DNA of 64,000 bases from Ruegeria atlantica (GCF_001458195.1 NZ_CYPU01000039.1:248093-312092); one strand, 5' to 3'; positions 23,309 to 32,989 are shown, numbered from the stretch's first letter. Program-made: numbers and translations. The notes: a model not told the origin generated them from the sequence alone.

Positions 23309-26140
23309 GTGAGCGGGTCATCCCGAATCGTGGCCGTACTGGGCCCGACCAACACAGGCAAAACCCATTACGCGATTGAGCGGATGCTGGGGCACCGGAC
23401 AGGTGTGATCGGCCTGCCGCTGCGTCTGCTGGCGCGCGAGGTCTATGACAAGATCGTCGCGATCCGCGGACCGTTGGTCGTTGCCCTTGTAACGGGTGAA
23501 GAGCGGATCGTTCCGCCGCGTGCTAAATACTGGGTCTGCACTGTTGAGGCGATGCCCGAAGGCATGGGCGCAGATTTCGTAGCCATCGACGAAATCCAGC
23601 TGTGTGCAGATCCCGAGCGTGGACATGTTTTCACCGACCGTCTGCTGCGTTCGCGCGGAACGAGTGAGACGTTGTTTCTGGGCTCTGACACTTTGCGCGG
23701 TCCGATTGCGGCGCTGGTGCCCGAAGTGCAGTTCATTCGCCGTGAACGAATGTCTCAGCTGGTTTATTCCGGCTCGAAAAAGATAAGCCGCATGCCCGCA
23801 CGTAGTGCCATTGTTGGGTTTTCGATCGATAACGTCTACGCCATTGCCGAGCTGCTGCGCCGCCAAAAGGGCGGGGCGGCCGTCGTTATGGGCGCGCTCA
23901 GCCCGCGCACCCGGAATGCGCAGGTCGAGCTGTATCAGAACGGTGAAGTGGACTACCTCGTTGCAACTGACGCCATTGGGATGGGTTTGAATCTTGATGT
24001 GAACCACGTGGCGTTTTCGTCGCTGACCAAATTCGACGGTCGTAGGATGCGCCACCTGGCCCCCAATGAACTGGCCCAGATCGCAGGCCGGGCAGGGCGC
24101 GGGATGTCTGATGGTACATTTGGCGTGACGGGTGAGGCCCCTCCGCTGGACGACGGGGTCGCGCAGGCGATCATGGACAGCCGGTTCACGCCGATGAAAA
24201 AGCTGAATTGGCGGAATGCTGCTTTGCGGTTTGGCTCGGTTGAGGCCCTCATCGACTCGTTGGAAGTCAGCCCCGACAGCGAACATCTGATCAAGGCGCG
24301 ACCCGCGGACGACCTGAACGCACTGAAATCGCTGTCTCAGGACGCCGAGGTTATCGCCCGCGCAAGCGATGGGCCGTCCGTCCGGTTGTTATGGGATGTG
24401 TGTCGAATCCCCGATTTTCGCGGTATCAGCCACGCAGAACACGCCAGCCTGCTTGAGGTGATCTATGGTCATCTGCATGAACGCGGCGCTATCCCTGACG
24501 AGTTCATGGCGCGGCAAATCCGCCGCATCGACAAAACAGATGGGGATATTGATGCACTGTCCAAAAGGTTGGCATATATTCGCACCTGGACATATGTTGC
24601 GCAACGAAACGGATGGGTGCGTGACGAATCACATTGGCGCGCGGAAACGCGCATTGTAGAAGACAGGCTGTCGGACGCTCTGCATGATCGTTTGACTCAG
24701 AGATTTGTGGACCGGCGCACGTCAGTGTTGTTGCGCCGGCTCAAACAGAAGGAGGCCCTTTTGGCCGAAGTAAATGACAAGGGTGAAGTGACCGTCGAAG
24801 GAGAATTCGTCGGTCGTCTGGAAGGGTTCCGGTTTACCCCGGACAAAAGCGCACAGGGAACCGAGGCGAAAGCTCTCAAATCGGCCTCTCTGCAAGCACT
24901 CGCACCGCAATTCCATCTGCGTGCAGACCGCTTCTATAACGCGCCCGATACCGAAATTGATTTTACCGATCAGGGTGGCCTGATGTGGGGCGAGTATGCT
25001 GTGGGCAAGTTGGTTGCCGGGGCAGAACCTCTCAAGCCGATGGTCGAGGTTTTTGTGGATGAGGCCGCAGGCCCGGATGTCGAACAGAAAGTGCAGCGCC
25101 GTCTGCAACATTTCATCGACCGAAAGGTTGCCGCCCTGTTCGAGCCGCTGCTAAACCTGTCGCGCGACGAAGAGTTGTCAGGTCTGGCCAAAGGGTTCGC
25201 CTTCCGCATGGTTGAAGGGCTGGGTGTTCTGCCCCGCGCAGGTGTTGCGCAAGAGGTCAAAGATCTGGATCAGGACGCCCGTGGAGCCCTGCGCAAGCAC
25301 GGCATTCGGTTTGGTCAGTTCACAATCTTCATGCCGCTTCTGCTGAAACCCGCGCCTACGCGTCTGCGTCTGGTTCTTTGGGCGCTGGCCGGTGGATTGC
25401 AGGAATTCCCTGACGCGCCGCCTCCGGGTCTGGTCACTGTTCCGGTCGCCAAAGGTGCGCCCGAGGGCTACGATACCATGTGCGGCTACCGCAATGCCGG
25501 CGAGCGTTCGATCCGCATCGACATGCTGGAACGTCTGGCAGACATGCTGCGTGCCGAAGACAGCCGGGGTGGTTTCGAGGCCAAGCCCGATATGCTGTCG
25601 ATCACCGGCATGACGCTTGAGCAGTTCGCGGATCTGATGCAAGGGTTGGGTTATAAGGCCGAGCGCGGTGAGCGTGAAAAGGTGAAAGCCGCACCGGTCG
25701 AAGCCGAAAAGCCCGCGACTGACGTTACGGAACAGCCTGCCGCCGAAGAAACCCCGGCGCCCGAGGCAGAAGCCGAAGAGGTCGTCGCCACCGCCGAGGC
25801 GCCAGCCGAGACTACCGAAAGCACCGAGGCGGTAGCCGAGGCTCCAGCAAGCGAACCCGCCTCAGACGAGACCGAAGTTGAGGTGTTCTACACTTTCACC
25901 TGGGGTCGCCAGCGTCCGGCCAATCGCGCTCCGCGTCGTGAACAGCGGCAAGGGCAGGGGCCGGGCAAAGGCAAGCCGCGCGGTAAACCGCAGGATGGTC
26001 GCGGCAAGCCGCAAGGTAAGAAGGGTGGCAAACCGCAAGGTGGCAAGACCTTCTCGTCGCGTCCGCCCAAAAAGGAAAAGGAGATCGATCCCGATAACCC
26101 GTTTGCAGCAGCGCTTATGGGTTTGAAGGACGGCAACTGA
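23309..26140 (+). CDS. SUV3-like DEAD/DEAH-box helicase
   Basis: A 943-residue superfamily 2 helicase resembling mitochondrial SUV3 and its alphaproteobacterial relatives. Walker A is GPTNTGKTHYA (about 12-22) and the DExQ box is IDEIQLC (about 94-100). Helicase motifs V/VI are DAIGMGLNLDV and QIAGRAGRG. After a long middle region, residues about 785-855 are an acidic Glu/Ala/Pro-rich tract and 860-930 a basic Gly/Lys/Arg/Gln-rich tail that likely binds RNA. The start is GTG at 23309 behind GGGGGCAAAG. It is followed 6 bp later by an RNA-binding S4 protein, which supports a role in RNA metabolism. Confidence 0.87.
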   Translation: MSGSSRIVAVLGPTNTGKTHYAIERMLGHRTGVIGLPLRLLAREVYDKIVAIRGPLVVALVTGEERIVPPRAKYWVCTVEAMPEGMGADFVAIDEIQLCADPERGHVFTDRLLRSRGTSETLFLGSDTLRGPIAALVPEVQFIRRERMSQLVYSGSKKISRMPARSAIVGFSIDNVYAIAELLRRQKGGAAVVMGALSPRTRNAQVELYQNGEVDYLVATDAIGMGLNLDVNHVAFSSLTKFDGRRMRHLAPNELAQIAGRAGRGMSDGTFGVTGEAPPLDDGVAQAIMDSRFTPMKKLNWRNAALRFGSVEALIDSLEVSPDSEHLIKARPADDLNALKSLSQDAEVIARASDGPSVRLLWDVCRIPDFRGISHAEHASLLEVIYGHLHERGAIPDEFMARQIRRIDKTDGDIDALSKRLAYIRTWTYVAQRNGWVRDESHWRAETRIVEDRLSDALHDRLTQRFVDRRTSVLLRRLKQKEALLAEVNDKGEVTVEGEFVGRLEGFRFTPDKSAQGTEAKALKSASLQALAPQFHLRADRFYNAPDTEIDFTDQGGLMWGEYAVGKLVAGAEPLKPMVEVFVDEAAGPDVEQKVQRRLQHFIDRKVAALFEPLLNLSRDEELSGLAKGFAFRMVEGLGVLPRAGVAQEVKDLDQDARGALRKHGIRFGQFTIFMPLLLKPAPTRLRLVLWALAGGLQEFPDAPPPGLVTVPVAKGAPEGYDTMCGYRNAGERSIRIDMLERLADMLRAEDSRGGFEAKPDMLSITGMTLEQFADLMQGLGYKAERGEREKVKAAPVEAEKPATDVTEQPAAEETPAPEAEAEEVVATAEAPAETTESTEAVAEAPASEPASDETEVEVFYTFTWGRQRPANRAPRREQRQGQGPGKGKPRGKPQDGRGKPQGKKGGKPQGGKTFSSRPPKKEKEIDPDNPFAAALMGLKDGN

Positions 26141-26146
26141 TCTGCG

Positions 26147-26512
26147 ATGGCCGAGGCCAAGCTGCGGATCGACAAGTGGTTGTGGCAGGCGCGGTTCTTC
26201 AAGACCCGCAGCCTGGCCGTTAAACAGGTCAGCGGTGGCCATGTCCGATTGAACGGAAACCGGGTTTTGAAGCCGGCACAGGCCATCGGGCCCGGTGACG
26301 TTCTGACCTTCCCCCAAGGCCGTATCGTGCGCGTAGTACGCGTCGAAGCACTGGGGGAAAGGCGTGGCCCGGCGACCGAGGCACAAACGTTATACTTCGA
26401 TATGACGGAAAAGAAGGACGTGCCTCCTAAGAATCCGGGATTTGAGGGAAAGGGTCGTCCAACAAAGAAAGATAGGCGCGCGCTTGATCTTTCTCGCCCC
26501 CGGGATGGTTGA
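26147..26512 (+). CDS. hslR: S4-domain RNA-binding protein, Hsp15-like
   Basis: A 121-residue protein with an S4 domain at 6-65 (LRIDKWLWQARFFKTRSLA, then GHVRLNGNRVLKPAQ) and a basic C-terminal tail. It matches the heat-shock protein 15 family, which binds stalled 50S subunits carrying nascent chain-tRNA. It starts 6 bp after the helicase stop, so the two are probably co-transcribed. The symbol is by family resemblance. Confidence 0.85.
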   Translation: MAEAKLRIDKWLWQARFFKTRSLAVKQVSGGHVRLNGNRVLKPAQAIGPGDVLTFPQGRIVRVVRVEALGERRGPATEAQTLYFDMTEKKDVPPKNPGFEGKGRPTKKDRRALDLSRPRDG

Positions 26513-26578
26513 TCCTACCTTGAAGAGAAGGCCAGACTGAATTAGCTAGACGCCCAAACCGAGAATGGGAATCCCACA

Positions 26579-26917
26579 ATGACCTATGTCGTCACCGAAA
26601 ACTGCATTGGCTGCAAATACACCGACTGCGTCGAAGTGTGTCCGGTGGATTGTTTTTACGAAGGTGAGAACACATTAGTCATTCACCCCGACGAATGCAT
26701 CGACTGTGGTGTGTGTGAACCTGAATGCCCTGCGGACGCCATTCGTCCCGACACTGAGCCTGGAATGGAACAGTGGGTCGAGTTCAACCGAAAATTCTCG
26801 GAACAATGGCCGGTTATCGTGACCAAGAAAGACCCCTTGCCTGAAGCGGAAGAGCGTGACGGCGAAGAGGGCAAAATGGAGAAGTATTTCTCCGAAGCAC
26901 CCGGCGAAGGCGGTTAA
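26579..26917 (+). CDS. fdxA: 7Fe ferredoxin FdxA
   Basis: A 112-residue ferredoxin of the Azotobacter FdI type carrying one [3Fe-4S] and one [4Fe-4S] cluster. Cysteines fall at 9, 12, 17, 21, 25, 40, 43, 46 and 50, the FdI pattern, and the C-terminal extension of about 50 residues is also typical. It is a low-potential electron carrier in the cytoplasm; the partner is unknown. The upstream P450 gene far to the left would need such a redox partner, but no link is shown. Confidence 0.95.
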   Translation: MTYVVTENCIGCKYTDCVEVCPVDCFYEGENTLVIHPDECIDCGVCEPECPADAIRPDTEPGMEQWVEFNRKFSEQWPVIVTKKDPLPEAEERDGEEGKMEKYFSEAPGEGG

Positions 26918-27202
26918 GCGATTCGGTAACTGAACCGGGTGGTTTGAATAGCGGCCTTCTGCTGTATCGCTTTGAAAAGTCTGGGGTTTCTTCACCATTG
27001 TGGGGGGCGGACTTTCGGGTGTCGCAATTTTGTGATATACTCAGAAGCTGAATGATGAATGAGATGGGGATGACTCCGTAAGTATGTACGCTTTGGAGTT
27101 CTGATTTTTTGACAAACTTACCGCCTGACTGGGCCAGATAGTGGCGCGGTTTGGGGTCTTTTGTTGTCTCTGCCTCTCTCTTGTAACCAAGGATGAACCT
27201 GT
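26918..27202. promoter_or_regulatory. carD upstream region with candidate promoter
   Basis: This 285-bp gap contains TTTCGG (27013-27018), a 17-base spacer and TATACT (27036-27041) preceded by TGA, an extended -10 arrangement. A TTGACA hexamer at 27109-27114 has no good -10 partner. The candidate is by eye only. Confidence 0.35.
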
Positions 27203-27721
27203 ATGTCTAAGTCGAAAAAGCTTGAGTTCCGCCCGAACGATTATGTTGTCTACCCCGCCCATGGTGTGGGCCAGATCATCTCGATCGAAGAGCAGGAAGT
27301 CGCGGGATACTCGCTCGAGCTGTTCGTCATTTCTTTTGAAAAAGACAAGATGACCCTGCGGGTGCCGACCAACAAGGTTACCGAATCCGGCTTGCGGTCC
27401 CTCAGCTCACCTGACGTTATCAGCCAGGCGATGAGAACCCTGAAGGGTAAGGCCAAGGTGAAACGTGCGATGTGGTCGCGCCGGGCGCAGGAATATGAAC
27501 AAAAGATCAATTCCGGTGATCTGATCTCGATCGCCGAGGTTGTGCGCGATCTGCACCGCACTGATGACCAGCGCGAGCAGAGCTATTCTGAACGTCAGCT
27601 GTACGAAGCCGCGCTGGAACGCCTGACCCGCGAAGTCGCGGCTGTGTCCGGCGCAGGCGAAGTATCGGCGGCCAAGCAGATTGATGAGGTTCTGACCTCG
27701 CGCGCGGCCGCGGCTGCCTGA
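27203..27721 (+). CDS. carD: CarD-family transcriptional regulator
   Basis: A 172-residue protein with an N-terminal RNA-polymerase-interacting Tudor-like domain (DYVVYPAHGVGQIISIEEQE) and a helical C-terminal DNA-binding domain (from about 75). CarD stabilises open promoter complexes, notably at rRNA and stress promoters. It is a single gene with its own promoter region and a strong terminator 24 bp downstream. Confidence 0.93.
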   Translation: MSKSKKLEFRPNDYVVYPAHGVGQIISIEEQEVAGYSLELFVISFEKDKMTLRVPTNKVTESGLRSLSSPDVISQAMRTLKGKAKVKRAMWSRRAQEYEQKINSGDLISIAEVVRDLHRTDDQREQSYSERQLYEAALERLTREVAAVSGAGEVSAAKQIDEVLTSRAAAAA

Positions 27722-27744
27722 TCGCTTCTCCAGTCAATTTTCTG

Positions 27745-27772
27745 GCCGCTCCCGAAAGGGGGCGGCTTTTTC
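27745..27772 (+). terminator. Intrinsic terminator after carD
   Basis: Stem GCCGCTCCC / GGGGGCGGC with a GAAA tetraloop, followed by TTTTTCG. All nine positions pair (one G-T). Confidence 0.88.
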
Positions 27773-27837
27773 GTGTTGATGGCTTGGTGATAGCGCCGTT
27801 TACGGCTAATTTTCCAGCAAGAAGAGGCGCGTAGACA

Positions 27838-28605
27838 GTGAACCTAAAACAGACAGTCAAATATCTATATATCGGCCACGACCCCATTTCCGTCTGGTTT
27901 CGCTATGGCTTGATCCTGTTTGACGCGATCACCATCGTTTTCTTTGTCGCTACGGCAAATGGCGAACATGGCACGGGATTCACCGTTGCCAGCCTGATCA
28001 TTGGGTTCTTCATTGTGCTGGATTTTTCGGCGCGGATGTGGATTTCGAAGGATCGTTGGAAGCTACTGCGCCAAGTCTACACGATGGCCGACATTGTTGT
28101 GATCGTCTCGCTGTTTCTTGACCTTTTTCTACCGTGGAATCTGGCGTTCCTGCGTATCTTACGAGCGCTACGCCTGATCCATTCCTATCACCTGCTAAGG
28201 GATCTGCGGCGGGACAGCGATTTTTTCCGGACGCATGAGGACGCAGTGATCGCGGCGATTAACCTGTTGGTGTTCGTGTTCGCCACGTCCACCGCGGTTC
28301 TGGTGTTCTTCATCCCGGAAAACAGCCCGCACGCCTATATCGATGCGCTTTACTTCACCATGGCAACCCTGACGACCACCGGGTTCGGAGACATCACGCT
28401 GGCGACCCCTGGGGGAAAACTGTTTTCGGTCTTCATCATGATCGTCGGCGTGGCGTTGTTCGTCCGGTTGGCGCAGGCGATTTTCATGCCGCAGAAAGTG
28501 CGTCACAAATGCTCAAACTGTGGCCTGTATCGTCACGATCCAGACGCAGTTCACTGCAAGCACTGCGGCGAAACCCTGAGGATCGAAACAGGCGGGACGA
28601 CTTAG
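27838..28605 (+). CDS. Voltage-gated-type ion channel with C-terminal zinc ribbon
   Basis: A 255-residue inner-membrane protein with six predicted membrane segments. A basic S4-like helix lies at about 105-124 (LRILRALRLIHSY) and the pore loop has the selectivity filter TTGFGD at 180-185, which predicts potassium selectivity. The cytoplasmic C-terminus carries four cysteines (C225, C228, C240, C243; CSNCG...CKHCGE) forming a rubredoxin-like zinc ribbon, unusual in this family. The start is GTG 27838 with AAGAAGAGG upstream. The stop overlaps the convergent cobS stop. Confidence 0.85.
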   Translation: MNLKQTVKYLYIGHDPISVWFRYGLILFDAITIVFFVATANGEHGTGFTVASLIIGFFIVLDFSARMWISKDRWKLLRQVYTMADIVVIVSLFLDLFLPWNLAFLRILRALRLIHSYHLLRDLRRDSDFFRTHEDAVIAAINLLVFVFATSTAVLVFFIPENSPHAYIDALYFTMATLTTTGFGDITLATPGGKLFSVFIMIVGVALFVRLAQAIFMPQKVRHKCSNCGLYRHDPDAVHCKHCGETLRIETGGTT

Positions 28606-29366
28606 AGCGTTGCAACCAATGCCAAAAGGAACGCAAGCTCTGCCAGTTGCTGCGAGGCGCCCAGAACATCGCCCGTTTGCCCTTTGATTTTGGTCTTGGT
28701 GACGAGTGCCAGGATTCCAACGATCAGCGCGGAAAATACCGTTGCCATCAGTGTGCTTGGTCCAATCAGCAGCAGCGATAAGATGACCGCAAGGCCAAAG
28801 CCTGTCGCCGCAGTCTCGGCCTTTGGGCCGCCGACCGAATGGCTCAACCCGCTTTTTCTGGCGTTGGGTAAAGCTGCCATGAGGATGGGCATGACTGCGC
28901 GTGAGACGATGCAGGCCGCCAGAATACCTGCAAATGCGTTGTCCGACAGAAGCGCCGCGATCAGCGCGACGCGCAGCAGTTGGGTAAAGATCAGAGTTAG
29001 AACGCCGTAAGCGCCGATATGGCTGTCCTTCATGATTTCCAGGCGGCGTTCGGTGGTGAACCCGCCCCAAAATCCGTCAACCGTGTCCGCAAACCCGTCT
29101 TCATGCATCGCGCCAGTGGCGATCACCAGCACCGCCACAAGTATTACCGCGCTGGCAAATGCAGGTAGGCCGAATGCACCGGCCGTCCAACCGGCGGCAC
29201 AGGCCAACGCCCCGACGACCAGTCCCACCAAGGGAAAAGCCCAGGCCGCATTGGCCTGCCGCGCAAACAGGTATTCCGGCAGGCGCGGCATCGGCAGACG
29301 CGTCAACAGGACCAGCGACAGCGGAAAATCCCACGCGGAAAACAGTTTGGTGTCGTTTTTGTTCAC
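28602..29366 (-). CDS. cobS: Adenosylcobinamide-GDP ribazoletransferase (cobalamin synthase)
   Basis: An integral membrane enzyme of 254 residues that joins adenosylcobinamide-GDP and alpha-ribazole at the last step of B12 assembly. The family motif is [16 protein letters not shown] (about 77-92), and several membrane helices follow. The start is GTG 29366; longer frames upstream lack support. It is divergent from cobT (80 bp between starts), which makes the alpha-ribazole precursor, so the pair is functionally linked. No cobalamin riboswitch was recognised in the short gap. Confidence 0.93.
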   Translation of the reverse strand: MNKNDTKLFSAWDFPLSLVLLTRLPMPRLPEYLFARQANAAWAFPLVGLVVGALACAAGWTAGAFGLPAFASAVILVAVLVIATGAMHEDGFADTVDGFWGGFTTERRLEIMKDSHIGAYGVLTLIFTQLLRVALIAALLSDNAFAGILAACIVSRAVMPILMAALPNARKSGLSHSVGGPKAETAATGFGLAVILSLLLIGPSTLMATVFSALIVGILALVTKTKIKGQTGDVLGASQQLAELAFLLALVATL

Positions 29367-29445
29367 TCCCGCGCCTTTCGGGGTCTTGTTGGATCGGACG
29401 CTTCGGTTAAACACACAGGACCACTCTGATGCAACGAGGCTTTGG

Positions 29446-30459
29446 ATGCTGCCGGAATTAAAAGACCTGAATACCCTTCGCGAGGCCCTGAGTAACGCTC
29501 CGGGACCGGATGGCAATGCGCTGCAAGGTGCTGCTGAGCGTAACGGACAACTGACTAAACCTCCCGGCGCATTGGGCCGGCTTGAGGATTTGGCAATTTG
29601 GTATGCGAGCTGGCGTGGGGATGCCCGGCCGCAGATCTCTGCCCCTCAGGTCATCGTATTTGCGGGCAATCATGGCGTCACAGCGCAAGGCGTGTCGGCC
29701 TTTCCGCCCGAGGTGACCGTTCAGATGGTCATGAACTTTGAACATGGCGGCGCAGCGATCAATCAGCTGGCCAAAGCGGCGGGCGCGACGATGAATGTGC
29801 ACGCGCTGGATCTGGATCGACCGACCGCGGATTTCACCGCTGGTCCCGCGATGTCCGAAGAAGAATTGCTTGAGGCCCTGCGCGTGGGCTGGACCGCCGT
29901 GGACCACAATGCCGATTTGCTTGTGGTTGGAGAGATGGGTATCGGCAACACGACCCCGGCGGCTGCCATCGCATGCGCTTTGTTCGGTGGCGACGCCGCG
30001 GACTGGACTGGGCGTGGCACTGGGGTAGACGATGCCGGTTTGGCCAACAAAACGCGCGTCGTGGCCGAAGGCATCACCTTGCATGGCGGGTCGGGTGACG
30101 GGTTGGAAATCCTTCGCCGTCTGGGCGGGCGTGAAATCGCGGCCATGGCCGGGGCCATCGCCGCTGCGCGTGCCTTGCGTATCCCGGTTATTCTTGACGG
30201 CTTTATCTGCTCGGCGGCTGCGGCCTGTCTGGCAAACATGTCCGAGGGCGCATTGGATCACACGGTTGCAGGACACCAAAGTGCCGAAGGCGCGCACGCC
30301 GCGGTGTTGGCCAAGCTGGGCAAAGAGCCATTGTTGAGCCTTGGATTGCGTTTGGGCGAAGGCTCGGGCGGGGCGCTGGCGATCAACATACTTAAAAGCG
30401 CGGTCGCGTGCCATTCCGGCATGGCGACATTTGCCGAAGCGGGTGTTTCGGACGGCTGA
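29446..30459 (+). CDS. cobT: Nicotinate-nucleotide-dimethylbenzimidazole phosphoribosyltransferase
   Basis: A 337-residue cytoplasmic enzyme that transfers phosphoribose from nicotinate mononucleotide to dimethylbenzimidazole, giving alpha-ribazole phosphate. Typical motifs are [31 protein letters not shown] and [11 protein letters not shown], whose glutamate is the catalytic base. The start at 29446 has GAGG 7 bases upstream; longer readings run into the cobS side. Divergent from cobS. Confidence 0.95.
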   Translation: MLPELKDLNTLREALSNAPGPDGNALQGAAERNGQLTKPPGALGRLEDLAIWYASWRGDARPQISAPQVIVFAGNHGVTAQGVSAFPPEVTVQMVMNFEHGGAAINQLAKAAGATMNVHALDLDRPTADFTAGPAMSEEELLEALRVGWTAVDHNADLLVVGEMGIGNTTPAAAIACALFGGDAADWTGRGTGVDDAGLANKTRVVAEGITLHGGSGDGLEILRRLGGREIAAMAGAIAAARALRIPVILDGFICSAAAACLANMSEGALDHTVAGHQSAEGAHAAVLAKLGKEPLLSLGLRLGEGSGGALAINILKSAVACHSGMATFAEAGVSDG

Positions 30460-30487
30460 TCAAACCGCCTGATACGGCAGGGCCGGG

Positions 30488-32368
30488 TCAGGCTGATTTC
30501 TTTGCGTGTTTCTCGGCCAGTTCCAGCAGCTCGGTTTCCAGGTCTTTTTCAAGCTGCCTCGCCCGCTCGATGTACTTTTTGTTATCAGCGGTTGGCATTC
30601 CGGGAATCCACAGCTCTGCCAGATCACGCACAGAGGCGCGGTCGTGGTGGTAGAACGTCTGCTCGGCCTGAGCCGCCTCGTATTCGCTCAGACCTACGTT
30701 TTCCAGGACATAGCGACCTGCCCGTAGTGATCCGTCGAACATCTCGCGGACAATGTCATTCGCTCCGGCCTGATACAATTGGTAGACATGGGTACGATCA
30801 CGTGCGCGGGCCACAATGTGCAAATCCGGGCGTTGACGCCGGGCAAAGCCGACCAAACGTGTGACTTGCTTGGGGTCATCCATCGCGGCGACCAGAACAG
30901 AAGCTTTTTCAAGCCCGGCGGCACGCAGCAGTTCTGGCCGCGTGGGGTCACCCAAAAACCCCTTGACGCCGAACCGTCGCATCAACTGGATTGTCTCGAT
31001 ATCATGGTCCAGTACGACGGTCTTGAACCCGCTCGCGCGGACCAACCGGTTCACGATCTGACCAAAACGCCCAATTCCGGCGATGATGACCGGGCCTTTT
31101 TCGTCGATCTCATCGGGCTCGGCCTCGGGGACTCCATCACCCATACGGCGCGACAGCAGATCGAAGATGATGAACAGCAGCGGAGTGATCAGCATTGTAA
31201 GGGCAATAATCATCAGCAGTTTTTGCGACAAATCCGGTGGGATGACGTTTTGCTGCGTTGAGAAAGCCAACAGCACAAAACCGAATTCGCCTGCCTGCGC
31301 CAAACCCAATGTGAACAACCAGTGATCCCTACCGCGCAGCCGGAACGCGCGACCGACCAGATACAGGATGATCCCTTTAGCCAGTATGACCAGTAGTGCC
31401 AGACCGATCAGGTCCAGTGGGTCGTTGAAGAAATAGCCAACGTCAATCCCGGCGCCGACCGTGATAAAGAACAGCCCTAGGAAAAGTCCCTTGAACGGTT
31501 CAAGGTCGCTTTCCATTTCGTGGCGGAATTCTGAGCTTGCCAGAACAACACCCGCCAGAAACGCGCCCAGAGCAGGGGAGAGTCCGACAAGCGTCATCAG
31601 GAAGGAAATGCCCACGACGATCATCAGCGCTAGCGCCGTATACATTTCGCGCAGCCTAGTGGCGTGGATGAACCTGAACAGTGGACGCGTCAGGTAGATG
31701 CCAGCCAGAATAACGAAGGCAACTGCGCCGATGGTGACCAGCGTAACGGCCCAGCCGGGCAGGCCCTCGACAAGTGACAAGCTATGATGTCCGGCCTCAT
31801 GCAGCGCATCCGCGCCACGGTCGATTGAGCCGTCGCTTTCGATATGAGGCATTGCAGGCAACGCCAAAAGCGGCAGCATCGCCAAAATGGGAATGACCGC
31901 GATGTCCTGCGTCAGCAGCACTGAGAACGTCGCCCGACCTCCATTTGTCTGCATCAACCCCTTTTCCGACAACGTTTGCAGCACAATCGCTGTGGATGAC
32001 AGAGATAAGGTTAACCCGACGGCTAATGCGACCGACCAAGGATGATTTGCATATATGGCAACTGCAGCGATGACTGCGGTGGACAGCAACACCTGCAGAC
32101 CGCCTAGTCCCAGAAGCCTGTCGCGCATGTCCCACAAGGCGCGCGGCTCAAGCTCGAGCCCGATCAGAAACAGCATCATGACGACACCGAATTCAGCCAC
32201 GTGCTGCAGGCTTTCGGTCTCGGCCCCCACAAGCCCGAAGACTGGGCCAATGACAATGCCAGCGGCCAGATAACCAAGAACTGAACCCAACCCCAGACGT
32301 GCCGACAAGGGCACTGCTATCACGGCGGCAGCCAGATAGATTGAAGCCTGGTAAAGGAAATCGTCCAT
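30488..32368 (-). CDS. CPA2-family cation:proton antiporter (Kef-type) with RCK domain
   Basis: A 626-residue membrane protein. About twelve membrane helices of a Na+/H+ exchanger domain (residues about 5-390) are followed by a cytoplasmic RCK/TrkA-N nucleotide-binding domain beginning IIAGIGRFGQIVNRLV near residue 420. It resembles KefB/KefC glutathione-gated potassium efflux systems. No separate KefF/G subunit is adjacent. GAGAGGAC precedes the start. The gene upstream on the same strand is the Lrp regulator, 19 bp away, so they may be co-transcribed. Confidence 0.9.
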   Translation of the reverse strand: MDDFLYQASIYLAAAVIAVPLSARLGLGSVLGYLAAGIVIGPVFGLVGAETESLQHVAEFGVVMMLFLIGLELEPRALWDMRDRLLGLGGLQVLLSTAVIAAVAIYANHPWSVALAVGLTLSLSSTAIVLQTLSEKGLMQTNGGRATFSVLLTQDIAVIPILAMLPLLALPAMPHIESDGSIDRGADALHEAGHHSLSLVEGLPGWAVTLVTIGAVAFVILAGIYLTRPLFRFIHATRLREMYTALALMIVVGISFLMTLVGLSPALGAFLAGVVLASSEFRHEMESDLEPFKGLFLGLFFITVGAGIDVGYFFNDPLDLIGLALLVILAKGIILYLVGRAFRLRGRDHWLFTLGLAQAGEFGFVLLAFSTQQNVIPPDLSQKLLMIIALTMLITPLLFIIFDLLSRRMGDGVPEAEPDEIDEKGPVIIAGIGRFGQIVNRLVRASGFKTVVLDHDIETIQLMRRFGVKGFLGDPTRPELLRAAGLEKASVLVAAMDDPKQVTRLVGFARRQRPDLHIVARARDRTHVYQLYQAGANDIVREMFDGSLRAGRYVLENVGLSEYEAAQAEQTFYHHDRASVRDLAELWIPGMPTADNKKYIERARQLEKDLETELLELAEKHAKKSA

Positions 32369-32387
32369 GTTTGTCCTCTCGGTCCGG

Positions 32388-32843
32388 TCAGGTGGGCAAT
32401 GGCGCGTCGCGTTTAAGTTGGTCCATCACGATCTGGCTGTGCACCCGTGCCACTGCAGGATGCGGCAGTATCACCTGGTGAAGCAAGCGGTTGAGCGCGG
32501 AAAGATCGTCGCAATAGACGTGCAGCAGGTAATCTGCCTCTCCGGTCATCGTCCAGGCGCTGGTGATTTCGGGGCGGGTGTCGACCATGCGGGCAAAACT
32601 CGCGGATTGTTCCGGGCCATGTGTGCCCAAATGCACCTGAATGAACCCTTGGACCTGCAGGCCAAGTTTTAGGGGATCCAGCCGTGCCGCATATCCGGTG
32701 ATATAGCCTTCGGCCTCAAGCCGCTGACGGCGGCGCCCGGCCTGGCTTGGTGACAGGTTCAGCATTTCACCCAATTGATGCGCGGTTAGATGTGCGTCCT
32801 TTTGCAGGGCAGACAACAGCCGCGTATCGGTGGAATCCAGCAT
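32388..32843 (-). CDS. Lrp/AsnC-family transcriptional regulator
   Basis: A 151-residue regulator: an N-terminal AsnC-type helix-turn-helix (LGEMLNLSPSQAGRRRQRLE) and a C-terminal RAM/ligand-binding domain with SAWTMTGEADYLLHVYC. The start at 32843 gives the normal family length; a longer frame upstream crosses the operator. It is divergent from hppD, an arrangement known in other proteobacteria where the regulator controls tyrosine catabolism, so tyrosine or phenylalanine is a likely ligand (inference). Confidence 0.9.
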   Translation of the reverse strand: MLDSTDTRLLSALQKDAHLTAHQLGEMLNLSPSQAGRRRQRLEAEGYITGYAARLDPLKLGLQVQGFIQVHLGTHGPEQSASFARMVDTRPEITSAWTMTGEADYLLHVYCDDLSALNRLLHQVILPHPAVARVHSQIVMDQLKRDAPLPT

Positions 32844-32896
32844 ATGCGGAGTTTCTCCAAATTTACCCGTGTTCACGCGTGATTTACGCATATGTT

Positions 32897-32918
32897 CATA
32901 GTTTACACGAAAACTATG
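32897..32918. promoter_or_regulatory. Candidate Lrp-type operator between the regulator gene and hppD
   Basis: Inverted repeat CATAGTTT (32897-32904) and AAACTATG (32911-32918), separated by 6 bases, in the divergent gap 72 bp before hppD. Size and position suit an Lrp/AsnC dimer site. Confidence 0.45.
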
Positions 32919-32989
32919 CGCAGAAACAGCGCTTGGTAAGGCGTATTTTGGAATCAGCAAAGAAATTCCTGTTTTTACGGAGACGCGCC

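Noticed and set aside
23318..24286. Minus-strand open frame of 322 codons inside the helicase gene
   Set aside because: It lies wholly opposite a helicase with intact Walker motifs and has His/Gln-rich shadow-type composition.
29032..29445. Extended upstream reading of cobT
   Set aside because: It runs through the divergent cobS gene and translates to low-complexity Ser/Pro/Arg sequence; the CobT family starts near 29446.
32747..32989. Extended upstream reading of hppD
   Set aside because: It overlaps the divergent Lrp gene and operator; ATG 32990 has a ribosome site and matches the family N-terminus.
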